From: Actinoplanes regularis | GTDB lineage: Bacteria > Actinomycetota > Actinomycetes > Mycobacteriales > Micromonosporaceae | Length of the DNA stretch: 64,000 nt | Direction: 5' to 3' | Assembly (NCBI RefSeq): GCF_900188005.1 | Contig: NZ_FZNR01000007.1 | Coordinates: forward strand, 186,001-250,000 | In this document: one piece after another, positions 27,294-35,643 of the stretch | Position numbering within the stretch: the first letter of the stretch is position 1 | Layout: each line of letters begins with the position of its first letter | Notes under the pieces: model-generated | What the model was told of the DNA's origin: nothing | Databases searched by the model: none | The model's input: only the letters and a program-made list of their open reading frames with translations | Translations under genes and position numbers: made by a program

Positions 27294-27569
27294 GTGCCGT
27301 ACGAGTGGGAGGATTGGGCGTTGGCCGCCCTCGCCGGAATCGAGGCGTATGAGGTGCGGCAGACGCTCGAGGCCAGACGACGCTGGCCCAGGCGGGCGAT
27401 GAGCGCTACCGGCATCGCCGTTCTCACCGTCTGGGGGCGTACGTCGACTGGCCGGCCTCTCGTGGTCGCGGTCTACCAGGCCACCGATTTCACCTGGAAG
27501 ATCATCGGGGCGCGGGACATGAACGACGATGAGCTGATCGAGTTCAGCCGGTGGGAGGAGACACGATGA
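27294..27569 (+). CDS. BrnT-like ribonuclease toxin
   Basis: The 91-residue protein reads YEWEDWALAALAGIEAYEV at the N-terminus, a central VLTVWGRTSTGRPLVVAVYQ and the closing IIGARDMNDDELIEFSRWEE. The GARxMxxxEL helix is typical of the BrnT/RelE-fold toxins. The GTG at 27294 is preferred because it follows the operator and starts the first strand. It overlaps the antitoxin gene by ATGA, toxin first, as in brnTA systems. Confidence 0.7.
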   Translation: MPYEWEDWALAALAGIEAYEVRQTLEARRRWPRRAMSATGIAVLTVWGRTSTGRPLVVAVYQATDFTWKIIGARDMNDDELIEFSRWEETR

Positions 27570-27910
27570 GCGGGAACTCCGAGATGCCACGTACTCCCGA
27601 GGAACTCGCCGCATTCATGGACGAGCTCAGCTTCGAGCCCACGGCCACCCCGCAGGAGGAGGCGGCGCTGCTGGACTCGTTGCCGCCGGCCGGCTCGGCC
27701 GTCATGGTCGTCCGCTCGCTGCGACTCCCGCTCGAACTCGATCAGGCCGTCGCGACCGCCGCCAGATCCGCCGAGGTGCCCAAGACCACCTGGATCCGGC
27801 AGGCGATCGAGATGGCACTGGCCGTCCAGGCCGAGGACGATCAACCGATCTCCCGGGCGGAGGCCCTGCGCGCGCTCACCCTGCTGCGTCCGGCCCGTCA
27901 CGTGGCCTGA
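27566..27910 (+). CDS. Ribbon-helix-helix antitoxin
   Basis: The 114-residue protein has a flexible acidic N-terminal half that would wrap the toxin, then VRSLRLPLELDQAVATAARS and KTTWIRQAIEMALAVQ, the beta strand plus two helices of a MetJ/Arc-type DNA-binding fold. It should neutralise the toxin and repress at the nearby palindrome. The start is fixed by the four-base overlap with the toxin and by GGAGGAG upstream. Confidence 0.75.
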   Translation: MSGNSEMPRTPEELAAFMDELSFEPTATPQEEAALLDSLPPAGSAVMVVRSLRLPLELDQAVATAARSAEVPKTTWIRQAIEMALAVQAEDDQPISRAEALRALTLLRPARHVA

Positions 27911-27978
27911 GGAAGGCATTCGAGCGCCGAAGGAGCCAGCGGGACCGCCCGTCTCCTCGTTTGTTCACCTTGGCGATC

Positions 27979-28095
27979 ATGCTTCCGGTGATGACGACGG
28001 TCCGTGCGGGCGTCAACCGTCTCCAGGAAGAACGCCGCAACCACCGGACCGAATGCGTCTACTTCGTCGGCGGGTACGACTGCCCCGACGAGTGA
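27979..28095 (+). CDS. Possible 38-residue protein or gene fragment
   Basis: The frame starts MLPVMTTVRAGVNRLQEERR and ends TECVYFVGGYDCPDE. Third codon positions are almost all C or G and the composition is protein-like, with two cysteines in the tail, although it lies antisense to the last 12 codons of the MFS gene. No good ribosome-binding site is visible. A second ATG at 27991 is an alternative start. Confidence 0.35.
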   Translation: MLPVMTTVRAGVNRLQEERRNHRTECVYFVGGYDCPDE

Positions 28096-29834
28096 CCTGA
28101 TCCCAGCGGGTTCCGGTCCTCGCCCGTGACCTCGGCCGGTCGCCCGCGACTTCGCCGGCCGCGCGCGAGGGAGGCGAGCGCGCCGACCGCCGACATCCCG
28201 GCGGCCAGCCAGAACACGATCAGCAGGCCGTGGTGGAACGGTGTCGCGATGAGTCGCGGAAAGAACGTGAGGCCGGTGAGGGTGGCCGCGTTCGCCGGCG
28301 GCAGGGCGCCGAGGACCTGCGGACCGAGCAACTCCGCGATCGGGTTGTAGCCGAGGAACGCCGCGAACAGCGTGCCCACCGGGGGCAACTGGGCGACCCG
28401 GTCCGCGGTCACGGCGGGTACGCCCTGGGCGGTGAGACCCGAGCCCAGCGTGCCCGGCAGGGAGTCCGCCAGGCCCGCGACCATGAGCGAGAAGAAGACC
28501 CCGATGGAGAGCACCTGGCCCGCGTTCACGAACGTGGCCCGCATCCCGGAGGCGGCGCCGCGCAGGGCCGCGGGCACGCTGGACATGATCAGCGCGGTGT
28601 TCGGCGCGGAGAACAGCCCGCCGCCCAGCCCGTTCACGAAGATCAGCACGGCGAAGACGCGGTAGTCGAAGTCGCCGGGAAGCAGCAGCAGGCCCACGAA
28701 GGACCCCGCCATCACCAGCAGGCCGCCCGCGGCGAAGGGACGTGGCCCGAACCGGTCGGAGAGGTATCCGGAGAGCGGTCCGGCCAGCAGGAACCCGACC
28801 GTCATCGGCAGCAGGTAGATGCCGGCCCACAGCGGCGTCGACTCGTACGAGTATCCGTGCAGGGGCAGCCAGATGCCCTGCAGCCAGATGATGAGCATGA
28901 ACTGCAGACCGCCGCGGGCGATCGCGGCCAACAGGCCGGCGGCGTTGCCGCTGGTGAACGCCGTGTTGCGGAACAGCGCCAAGGGGAACATCGGCTCGGC
29001 CACCCGCGACTCGATGACCCCGAAGGCGATGAGCACCACCGCGCCGCCCGCGAGCCCGGCCACCACCCACGGGTTGGTCCATCCCATGGTGTGACCGCCG
29101 TACGGCTGGATGCCGTAGGTGATCGCGGCCAGCACCGCGGTCAGACCGACCGCGAACGTCGCGTTGCCCCACCAGTCGATGCGCGCGTCACGCCGCGTCT
29201 CGGTGTCGTGCAGCGAGCGGTACGCCCACACCGTGCCGAGCGCGCCGAGCGGGATGTTGACCCAGAACACCGAACGCCAGTCCCACTCGGCGAGCACACC
29301 ACCCGCCACCAGGCCGATGAACGAACCGGCGAGCGCGGAGACGATGTTGACACCCAGCGCCATGCCCCGCTGCCGGACGTCGAACGCGTCCGTGATGATC
29401 GCCGCCGAGTTGGCCATCAGCAGGGCGCCGCCGACGGCCTGCACCACCCGCCAGCCGATCAGCCACAGTGCGCCCCCGCCGCCGGTGAACGGGTCCACCG
29501 CCAGCACGATCGAGGTCAGCGTGAACACGGCGAACCCGGCGTTGTACATCTTCACCCGGCCGTACATGTCGCCGAGGCGACCGAGGGTGACGACGAGGAC
29601 AGCGGTCACGAGCATGTAGCCCATGAGCATCCACAGCAGGTAGGAGACGTTGCCGGGTTGCAGCGGATCGAGCTCGACGCCCTTGAAGATCGCCGGGAGC
29701 GAGATCAGCACGATGGACGAGTTGATCGTGGCGAGCAGCGTGCCGAGCGTCGTGTTCGACAGCGCGACCCACTTGTAGTGCGGATCGTCCGCGGCGAGCA
29801 CGCCTCGGCCGCCGGTCCGTCGGGGTCTCGTCAC
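28059..29834 (-). CDS. MFS efflux transporter, DHA2-type
   Basis: The 591-residue protein has 14 predicted membrane helices. Motifs are LSNTTLGTLLATINSSIVLI in helix 1, the loop 2-3 motif GRLGDMYGRVKMYNAGF and the antiporter motif C-like GGALLMANSAAIITDAF. DHA2 pumps export drugs or small metabolites with protons. Its GTG overlaps (GTGA) the stop of the upstream MarR gene, so the pump and regulator are made together. The C-terminal 30 residues are polar and poorly conserved-looking. Confidence 0.92.
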   Translation of the reverse strand: MTRPRRTGGRGVLAADDPHYKWVALSNTTLGTLLATINSSIVLISLPAIFKGVELDPLQPGNVSYLLWMLMGYMLVTAVLVVTLGRLGDMYGRVKMYNAGFAVFTLTSIVLAVDPFTGGGGALWLIGWRVVQAVGGALLMANSAAIITDAFDVRQRGMALGVNIVSALAGSFIGLVAGGVLAEWDWRSVFWVNIPLGALGTVWAYRSLHDTETRRDARIDWWGNATFAVGLTAVLAAITYGIQPYGGHTMGWTNPWVVAGLAGGAVVLIAFGVIESRVAEPMFPLALFRNTAFTSGNAAGLLAAIARGGLQFMLIIWLQGIWLPLHGYSYESTPLWAGIYLLPMTVGFLLAGPLSGYLSDRFGPRPFAAGGLLVMAGSFVGLLLLPGDFDYRVFAVLIFVNGLGGGLFSAPNTALIMSSVPAALRGAASGMRATFVNAGQVLSIGVFFSLMVAGLADSLPGTLGSGLTAQGVPAVTADRVAQLPPVGTLFAAFLGYNPIAELLGPQVLGALPPANAATLTGLTFFPRLIATPFHHGLLIVFWLAAGMSAVGALASLARGRRSRGRPAEVTGEDRNPLGSGHSSGQSYPPTK

Positions 29835-30271
29835 TCCGTGATCACCTCGGCCAGTCGCTCCATCGCTTGCAGCGCGGCCATGATCGCCGCTCGATCGGGG
29901 GCGGCCAGGCCGTCCAGTACGTCCGCGAGCGCGGTGGTGTAGCGGGCCCGGCGCTGCTCGACCAGGGCCCGGCCCGCCTCGGTGATCGTCACGACCACCA
30001 CCCGGCGGTCGACCGGGTCGGGGCCCCGGGTGGCGAGTCCGTCGCGCTCCAGCCGGGTGACGAGCTGCGTCATCGCGGGCTGGGTCACCCCTTCGGCGAG
30101 GTGCAGGGCGCAGAGCCGGTGCGGGCCGTGTCGCTGCAGGCGGCGCAGCGTCGACGCGGCGGTGAGGCTCAGGCCGTCTCGCGGGGTGAGGCGGCGCAGG
30201 GCCTCGTAAAGCCGCTCGAATGTGGAGGCGACGAGGGCACCCTCGACGCTGACGTCGGTGGCCGTGGGCAT
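29831..30271 (-). CDS. MarR-family regulator of the MFS pump
   Basis: The 146-residue protein has the MarR winged helix: LSLTAASTLRRLQRHGPHRL, LHLAEGVTQPAMTQLVTRLE and the wing DPVDRRVVVVTITEAGRALV. It begins the operon with the MFS transporter. The AT-rich leader upstream contains an imperfect TATA-(9)-TATA inverted element that may be its operator. Confidence 0.9.
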   Translation of the reverse strand: MPTATDVSVEGALVASTFERLYEALRRLTPRDGLSLTAASTLRRLQRHGPHRLCALHLAEGVTQPAMTQLVTRLERDGLATRGPDPVDRRVVVVTITEAGRALVEQRRARYTTALADVLDGLAAPDRAAIMAALQAMERLAEVITE

Positions 30272-30311
30272 GGCCGTTTTATATCACGTACTTATACAAG
30301 CGCGTTATGTT

Positions 30312-31043
30312 TCATCGGAGGACCAGCAGATCGAGGGCGTCGACGACCGGGCCGGACCGGGTGCGTGCGGCCTCGTCGAGGCGGGCGACGCCGGCCGCGT
30401 ACGCCTCGTCGCTGATCAGCTGCAGCGGGGTGTGCGCCGCCCGGCGGAGTCCGGCGGCGGCCTCGGCGAGCGAGGCGGCGGTCACCTGCGGGACCGGCTC
30501 GCATCCCGCGGTCGTGAACCCGGCGGTGGCGAACGCCGCCTCGACGTCGGCGATGCTCGGGTAACCGTCGAGCACGGCGACAGCCTCCGGGAACCAGCGG
30601 AACAGGCTGATCGCCTCGTGCCGCCCGGCGAACGCGGAGCGGATCAGCACCGGCGCACCCGGCTTCAGCACCCGCCGGAGTTCGCGGGCGGCCGTGATGA
30701 GGTCGGGGACGTGATGGATGACGGTGGAGAGCCAGACCCCGTCGAGGGCGGCGTCCGCGCACGGGATGTCGTCGGCGGCTCCGGCCAGGACGGGCTGGAA
30801 CACCGAACGTTCGCGCATCGCCGCGGCGGGCTCCACCGCCACCACCTCGAGCCGGGGCCACCACGTGCGGAACGCCCGCGCCCAGCTGCCGGTGCCGGAT
30901 CCGAGGTCGAGCAGGCGCATCCCCGGCCGAGGCTCGAAGTAGCGGCCGATCGCGGCACGCCAGGTGGCCAGCTCGTCGTCGCGCAAGTGCCGGGTCGCCT
31001 GGAACGCCGCCGCATCCGCCTGGTCGTACGCGATCAGAGCCAT
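30312..31043 (-). CDS. Class I SAM-dependent methyltransferase
   Basis: The 243-residue protein has motif I LLDLGSGTGSWARAF, the strand 2 end VVAVEPAAAMRE, and the post-motif IHHVPDLITAARELRRVL; this layout is typical of small-molecule methyltransferases such as UbiE-like enzymes. I start at MALIAYDQADAAAFQATR since the frame upstream lacks conserved character; ATG at 31091 is the alternative. The MarR gene starts 40 bases beyond its end on the same strand, so it could be the first gene of that operon. Confidence 0.85.
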   Translation of the reverse strand: MALIAYDQADAAAFQATRHLRDDELATWRAAIGRYFEPRPGMRLLDLGSGTGSWARAFRTWWPRLEVVAVEPAAAMRERSVFQPVLAGAADDIPCADAALDGVWLSTVIHHVPDLITAARELRRVLKPGAPVLIRSAFAGRHEAISLFRWFPEAVAVLDGYPSIADVEAAFATAGFTTAGCEPVPQVTAASLAEAAAGLRRAAHTPLQLISDEAYAAGVARLDEAARTRSGPVVDALDLLVLR

Positions 31044-31296
31044 GAGCCGACCCAACCCGGCGGCTCGCGCATCGAGCAAGAGGAAGTGCATCGATTCACA
31101 CCGTTCCAAGCACTCTGCCTGCAGTCGTCGACAGCACTGTCCAATAACGACCGAAAATAGAGCCAAGACCCATTCCTTATTGGTACGGCCTATGGACCTG
31201 TGTTTTACCCCTTTGCTGATGTTGTGGTCTTCTTGTAGGGGTTTGCCGTTTGGGTGGCGGGGTGCGGGCTGTTTGTTTTGGATCCGGTTGGGCGTC

Positions 31297-31352
31297 CGAC
31301 CACCAGCACGACGGCCTGCGGGCGGCCGGTGCCCGGATCCTCGAGCGCCTGA
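31297..31352. repeat. Duplicated gene-end remnant, copy 2
   Basis: Second copy of the 56-bp remnant. The in-frame tail continues DGLRAAGARILERLMGMAAE and stops at 31378. The 130 bases before it are unusually AT-rich for this window and hold an ACCCCT/AGGGGT inverted repeat, perhaps a scar of the insertion. Confidence 0.85.
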
Positions 31353-31420
31353 TGGGAATGGCCGCCGAACTCGGCTGAACCTTGCGGCTTCGATCCGGGA
31401 GGTAAGGGTATGCGGGCCGT

Positions 31421-32059
31421 ATGAACGTCATAGGCGTGGGCTTTGGCCGGACCGGAACATACAGCCTCAAGGCCGCGCTCGAACGGATCGGCGAGGGACC
31501 GTGCGCGCACATGCGGCTGCTGCTCGGTGACGACGAGCGGTGCCGCCTTTTCCTCCGGGCCGCGGCCGGCGAGCTGAACTGCCTGGACAGGGCGTTCGAC
31601 GGGTACCGGGCCACGACGGATTGGCCGGGTGTCCACTTCTGGCGGCACCTGATCGCGCGGTACCCGGACGCCAAGGTGATCCTGACCGTGCGCGACCCGC
31701 AGGAGTGGTATGCGAGCGTGGAACGCACCATCTGGGCGGCCACGCGGTTACCGCCGGTGCCGGGGATGGAGGCCTTTCGTGAACTTGGCGACGCGGCGAT
31801 CTGGATGGGGACGTTCGACGGGCGGTTCGGGGACCGGGCGTACGCGATCGAGGTCTTCCGCCGGCACAGCGCCGCGGTGCGTGCGGCGGTGGCGGCCGGG
31901 CGGTTGCTCGAGTACCGCGTGGTCGAGGGGTGGGAGCCGCTCTGCGAATTCCTCGGTCATCCGGTGCCGGCGGAGCCGTTTCCGCGGCTCAACGACTCGG
32001 CGGCGTTCCAGGAGCACGTCCGGGAGGTACTTGCTACCGGTGTGCCCGGCGGTAGCTGA
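31421..32059 (+). CDS. Sulfotransferase-family protein, paralogue B
   Basis: The 212-residue paralogue has the same P-loop (GVGFGRTGTYSLKAALERIG) and the same 3'-phosphate segment (VILTVRDPQEWYASVERTIW) as copy A and identical length. Differences cluster at RLPPVPGMEAFRELGDAA, likely part of the acceptor pocket. It starts with ATG where copy A starts with GTG. It converges with the ROK gene. Confidence 0.88.
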   Translation: MNVIGVGFGRTGTYSLKAALERIGEGPCAHMRLLLGDDERCRLFLRAAAGELNCLDRAFDGYRATTDWPGVHFWRHLIARYPDAKVILTVRDPQEWYASVERTIWAATRLPPVPGMEAFRELGDAAIWMGTFDGRFGDRAYAIEVFRRHSAAVRAAVAAGRLLEYRVVEGWEPLCEFLGHPVPAEPFPRLNDSAAFQEHVREVLATGVPGGS

Positions 32060-32174
32060 GCGTTTTACGTGACGGCCGGGAGGTGGGCGATGTGTGAAGG
32101 GGCCGGGCGGCGGGCGGTGCCTGTAATGGACGGAGCGGCGGTGTGAGACGGGGGCGAGAAACCGGCCGGTGGGG

Positions 32175-33404
32175 TCAGGCGCGCAGGTGGGACTGCAGGA
32201 CCAGGGCCGCGGCGCCGGTCGCCGAGGCCGTCGCGGCGGCCAGGGAGACGGTGACGGTGACGTTGCGGTGCCAGGTCTTGGCGTCGGCGGGGGCGAGGCG
32301 CCGCATGATGGCCGGCCCGTAGATCGCCGAGGCGGCCGCGAAACCGGGGCCGGTCAGAACGACCAGGTCGATGTCGAGGAGGTTGACGACCGTCTCGGCG
32401 GCGGCCGCGACGTACCGTGCCGAGGACTCCAGCAGGGCGCGGCAGTGCGGTGCGCCGGCCCGGGCGGCCCGGGCGATCGCGCCGAAGTCCGCGGTCACGG
32501 TGCGGCTCGGCTGGGCCGGGTCGAGGCCGGCCTCGGCGGCGGCGATCCGGTCCTCGCGGGCGGCGGTGACCACCGTGCGCGGGCCGGCCAGGATCTCCAG
32601 GCAACCGCGGCTGCCGCACCAGCATTCCGGGCCGAAGACCTCCAGGCAGAGGTGGCCGAACTCGCCGGCGCTTGCGTGGCCGCCGCGCATCGCCCGGCCC
32701 TCGACGACGATCCCGGCGCCGATCCCGCCGCCCATGTAGAGCGCCGCGAACGTCTGGTCCGGGCCGACCCGGGCCACCCAGTACTCGCCGACCGCGGCCG
32801 CGGTCGCGTCGTTCTCGACCAGGACCGGCCAGCCGGTGGTCTCGGAGAGCTGCCGGCCGAGCTCCTCGCCGCGCAGGCCGCGCAGGTGCGGGAGGGTGTC
32901 GTCGGCGGGGGTGCCGCCGCTGTGCGGGCCGGGCCAGACGATGCCGACGCCGAGGCAGCGGGCCGGGTCGATGCCGGAGCCGGCGAGCAGGGTGTCGATG
33001 TCGGCGGCGAGGGCGCGCAGGATCGAATCCCGGTCGTCGCCGAGCGAGGCGGGCCGGGCCAGCCGGGCGATGACGCCGCCGGTCTGGCCGGTCAGTACGT
33101 ACGTCGTGGCGTCCTCGTCCAGGTGCACGCCGACCGCGAGGCGGGCGATCGGGTCGAGCTGCAGCAGGGTGCGGGGCTTGCCGCCGGTCGGGGTGCGCCC
33201 GGTCTCGACGACCAGGCCCTCCTCCAGCAGGCGGCGCACGGTCATCGACACGGCGGCCTCGGTGAGCCCGGTGATCTTGGCGAGCTCGACCCGGCTCAGC
33301 GGCTCGGCGGCGCGGATCGCGTCGAGGATGCTCTCCCGGGCGCCGGGACGACGGCCCCGGCCCGGCCGGCCCGCAGGCGCGGGCGCGCCGACCGCTTCTC
33401 TCAC
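32175..33404 (-). CDS. ROK-family transcriptional repressor
   Basis: The 409-residue protein combines a winged helix (ILDAIRAAEPLSRVELAKI, GLTEAAVSMTVRRLLEEGLV) with a sugar-kinase-like ROK domain. The zinc motif is intact as GHLC followed by CWCGSRGCLE, and the ATP loop has MGGGIGAGIVVEG. ROK repressors bind sugars or sugar phosphates and control glycoside genes. It overlaps the alpha-galactosidase stop by GTGA, so it is co-translated with that enzyme and likely regulates the divergent alpha-galactosidase/beta-mannosidase promoters. Confidence 0.92.
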   Translation of the reverse strand: MREAVGAPAPAGRPGRGRRPGARESILDAIRAAEPLSRVELAKITGLTEAAVSMTVRRLLEEGLVVETGRTPTGGKPRTLLQLDPIARLAVGVHLDEDATTYVLTGQTGGVIARLARPASLGDDRDSILRALAADIDTLLAGSGIDPARCLGVGIVWPGPHSGGTPADDTLPHLRGLRGEELGRQLSETTGWPVLVENDATAAAVGEYWVARVGPDQTFAALYMGGGIGAGIVVEGRAMRGGHASAGEFGHLCLEVFGPECWCGSRGCLEILAGPRTVVTAAREDRIAAAEAGLDPAQPSRTVTADFGAIARAARAGAPHCRALLESSARYVAAAAETVVNLLDIDLVVLTGPGFAAASAIYGPAIMRRLAPADAKTWHRNVTVTVSLAAATASATGAAALVLQSHLRA

Positions 33405-35548
33405 TCGGTCACCCTCCCCGGGGCGGAATCGGCCGAGGCGCGTACGAGCAGGACGCGATCCGGATAGAGCACCGGGAGCCGGAGTCCGACGGTGCCGAGC
33501 GTGCGGCCGTTCAGGCGTACCCCCTGGGGCGTGCACCAGGGTAACGCAGCGCCCCAGGCCGCGGCGTTGCCGTCGGCGACGTGACCGGGCGGCTGCGGCC
33601 GTACGTGATAGGTCCGATCCTCCGCGAGCCCGGGCAGCCCGACGGTGCCGGGCGGATAGGACGCGCTCGTGGCGGTGGCGATCAGCGCGAACAGGGCGTC
33701 CGAACGGTCGGCGGCGACCACGCCGGTCACCGAGTAGGCGGGATCGGTCAGATCCGCGTGCACCAGCGTCCCGGTGTGCAGCAGCTCGCGCAGCTCCTTG
33801 TAGAGCGCGACCCACTCCGCCAGCTCCGGCAGGGGAGCCGAGGTCAGGTCCCACTCGATCCCCAGGTGACCGAAGACGGCCGTGCCGGCCCGCGTGGCGA
33901 GCGGCAGCGAACGGCGCGTCGTGTGGCTCTCCGGCGCCCCGATGTGCGACCCGATCAGCTCCAGCGGGAGCAGCAGGCTGGTCCACCGCTGGATGGCGAC
34001 CCGCTCGTGCGCGTCGATGCAGTCCGACGCCCACACCCGGTCGGTGCGCTCCAGGATCTCCAGGTCGACCCGGCCGCCGCCGGACGAGCAGGACTCGATC
34101 TCCACCCCGGGGTGCCGTGCGCGCAGCTCGTCGAGCAGGCGGTAGAGCGCGTGGGTCTGGTCGTGCACGCCGGCGCGCCCGGTGCCGGGGTGACCGGCCT
34201 CGACGAGATCCCGGTTGTGGTCCCACTTCAGGTAGGCGATGTCATATTCGGTCAGCAGCGCGTCCAGACGGCCGAGCACGTGCTCGAAGGCGGCGGGGTT
34301 GGCCAGGTCGAGGACCTGCTGGTGCCGGGCCGGGCGGGGGAGCCGGTCGCCGGTCGACATGATCCAGTCGGGGTGGGCGCGGGCCAGGTCCGAGTCCGGG
34401 CTGATCATCTCCGGCTCGACCCAGAGGCCGAACTCCAGGCCCAGGCCGCGCACCAGGTCGACCAGAGGGCCGAGGCCGTCCGGCCAGACCTCCGGCGAGA
34501 CGAACCAGTCACCGAGCCCGGAGGTGTCGTCGCGGCGGGAGCCGAACCAGCCGTCGTCCAGCACGAAACGCTCCGCGCCGATCGCGGCGGCCGCCTTCGC
34601 CAACTCGCTCAACCGGGCAAGATCATGGTCGAAGTAGACGGCTTCCCAGGTGTTCACCACGACCGGGCGTGGCTTCGACGGGTGGTGGGGGCGGCCGCGG
34701 AGGTGCCGATGGAAACGCGACGAGACGCCGTCGAGGCCGTCCAGGCTGTGCACGGCGTACACCCAAGGGGTCTGATAGGTCTCGCCGGAGGCGAGGCTGA
34801 CCTCGCCGGGCAGCAGCAGCTCGCCGCCGCCCAGCGCGGACCAGCCGTGGTAGGTGCGCTCGGCGATCGAGCGGGCGCCGCCGGAGAACGCGGTGTGCAG
34901 CGCCCAGACCTCGCCGGTACGGTTGCCGAACCCCTCGGTGCCGGCGCAGAGCAGGTAGGCGGAGTCGTAGCCGGTGCGGCCGGTGCGGTTCTCCCGGACC
35001 CGCAGGCCGTGCGTGAAGGCGGTCCGCTGCGGGTGGCGTTCGCGCAGGTGGTGGCCGGTGAAGTCGAGCAGCTCGGCGGTGCGCTCGGGGACCGGGAGGA
35101 AGAGGGTGAGGTGCTCCAGCCAGTAGGTGCCGGGCGCGGTGGAGGTCACCGCGGCGCGGGCCCGGAGCACCCCGGCGGGATGCAACTCCAGGTCGATGGC
35201 GAGGTCCAGGCCGGCGGCGGCATCGCTTGCCCTGATGTGTACGGCGTCGTCCGCCCGGTCGATCGCGGTGACCCGGAACGCCGTCGCCCACGCCCGGCCG
35301 TCGCGGTGACCGGCGAGCCCCGGGGTGCCGAGCCAGCCCGACGACTGCTCCGGGATCAGCGACGGGCGGACCGTGCCGTCCACCGAGAAGCCGATCGGCT
35401 GCGGGTCGGTGGCCGGCGACAGGCCGGCGCTGAGCTCGGCGTCGTCGAGGACGGCTCCCCAGTGCGCCACCGACGGCAGGCCCGGGCCCCGGCAGTCGAG
35501 CACCAGGCTCACCCCGGCGGCGCTCAGGTGCAGCAGATCGGGCCCCAT
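33401..35548 (-). CDS. Alpha-galactosidase, GH36
   Basis: The 715-residue enzyme is a GH36 alpha-galactosidase. FVLDDGWFGSRRDDTSGLGD and the LWVEPEMISPDSDL segment mark the barrel; the nucleophile is D443 in YLKWDHNRD and the acid/base is D509 in VWASDCIDAHERV; ESCSSGGGRVDLEIL lies between. It lacks a signal peptide and acts in the cytoplasm on imported alpha-1,6-galactosides such as galactomanno-oligosaccharides or melibiose/raffinose types. I chose ATG 35548 because GGGGAG lies upstream; ATG 35581 is the alternative. It is divergent from the beta-mannosidase. Confidence 0.94.
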   Translation of the reverse strand: MGPDLLHLSAAGVSLVLDCRGPGLPSVAHWGAVLDDAELSAGLSPATDPQPIGFSVDGTVRPSLIPEQSSGWLGTPGLAGHRDGRAWATAFRVTAIDRADDAVHIRASDAAAGLDLAIDLELHPAGVLRARAAVTSTAPGTYWLEHLTLFLPVPERTAELLDFTGHHLRERHPQRTAFTHGLRVRENRTGRTGYDSAYLLCAGTEGFGNRTGEVWALHTAFSGGARSIAERTYHGWSALGGGELLLPGEVSLASGETYQTPWVYAVHSLDGLDGVSSRFHRHLRGRPHHPSKPRPVVVNTWEAVYFDHDLARLSELAKAAAAIGAERFVLDDGWFGSRRDDTSGLGDWFVSPEVWPDGLGPLVDLVRGLGLEFGLWVEPEMISPDSDLARAHPDWIMSTGDRLPRPARHQQVLDLANPAAFEHVLGRLDALLTEYDIAYLKWDHNRDLVEAGHPGTGRAGVHDQTHALYRLLDELRARHPGVEIESCSSGGGRVDLEILERTDRVWASDCIDAHERVAIQRWTSLLLPLELIGSHIGAPESHTTRRSLPLATRAGTAVFGHLGIEWDLTSAPLPELAEWVALYKELRELLHTGTLVHADLTDPAYSVTGVVAADRSDALFALIATATSASYPPGTVGLPGLAEDRTYHVRPQPPGHVADGNAAAWGAALPWCTPQGVRLNGRTLGTVGLRLPVLYPDRVLLVRASADSAPGRVTE

Positions 35549-35643
35549 CGGCGACTCCCCACCAGCGTTGACGGACTTCATTCAGTTGCTTAAGAATGTT
35601 AGCCGCCCCGCCTGCGGCGGCACTACGACAGGAGCCAACTTCG
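35549..35643. promoter_or_regulatory. Divergent promoter region, alpha-gal/beta-man
   Basis: This 95-bp region separates two divergent glycosidase genes and must hold both promoters. An AT-rich core TTCAGTTGCTTAAGAATG lies in the middle, a plausible site for the ROK or LacI regulators encoded next door. The exact promoters cannot be fixed by eye. Confidence 0.55.

Noticed and set aside
31160-31296. AT-rich patch as a complete insertion sequence
   Set aside because: No transposase frame and only a short ACCCCT/AGGGGT dyad; at most a scar.
35580-35610. CTTAAG shared by the alpha-gal/beta-man and ABC promoters as a common operator
   Set aside because: A rough estimate at about 72% GC gives around three chance CTTAAG sites in 64 kb, and a third one occurs at 26563 without relevance; flanking bases do not match.
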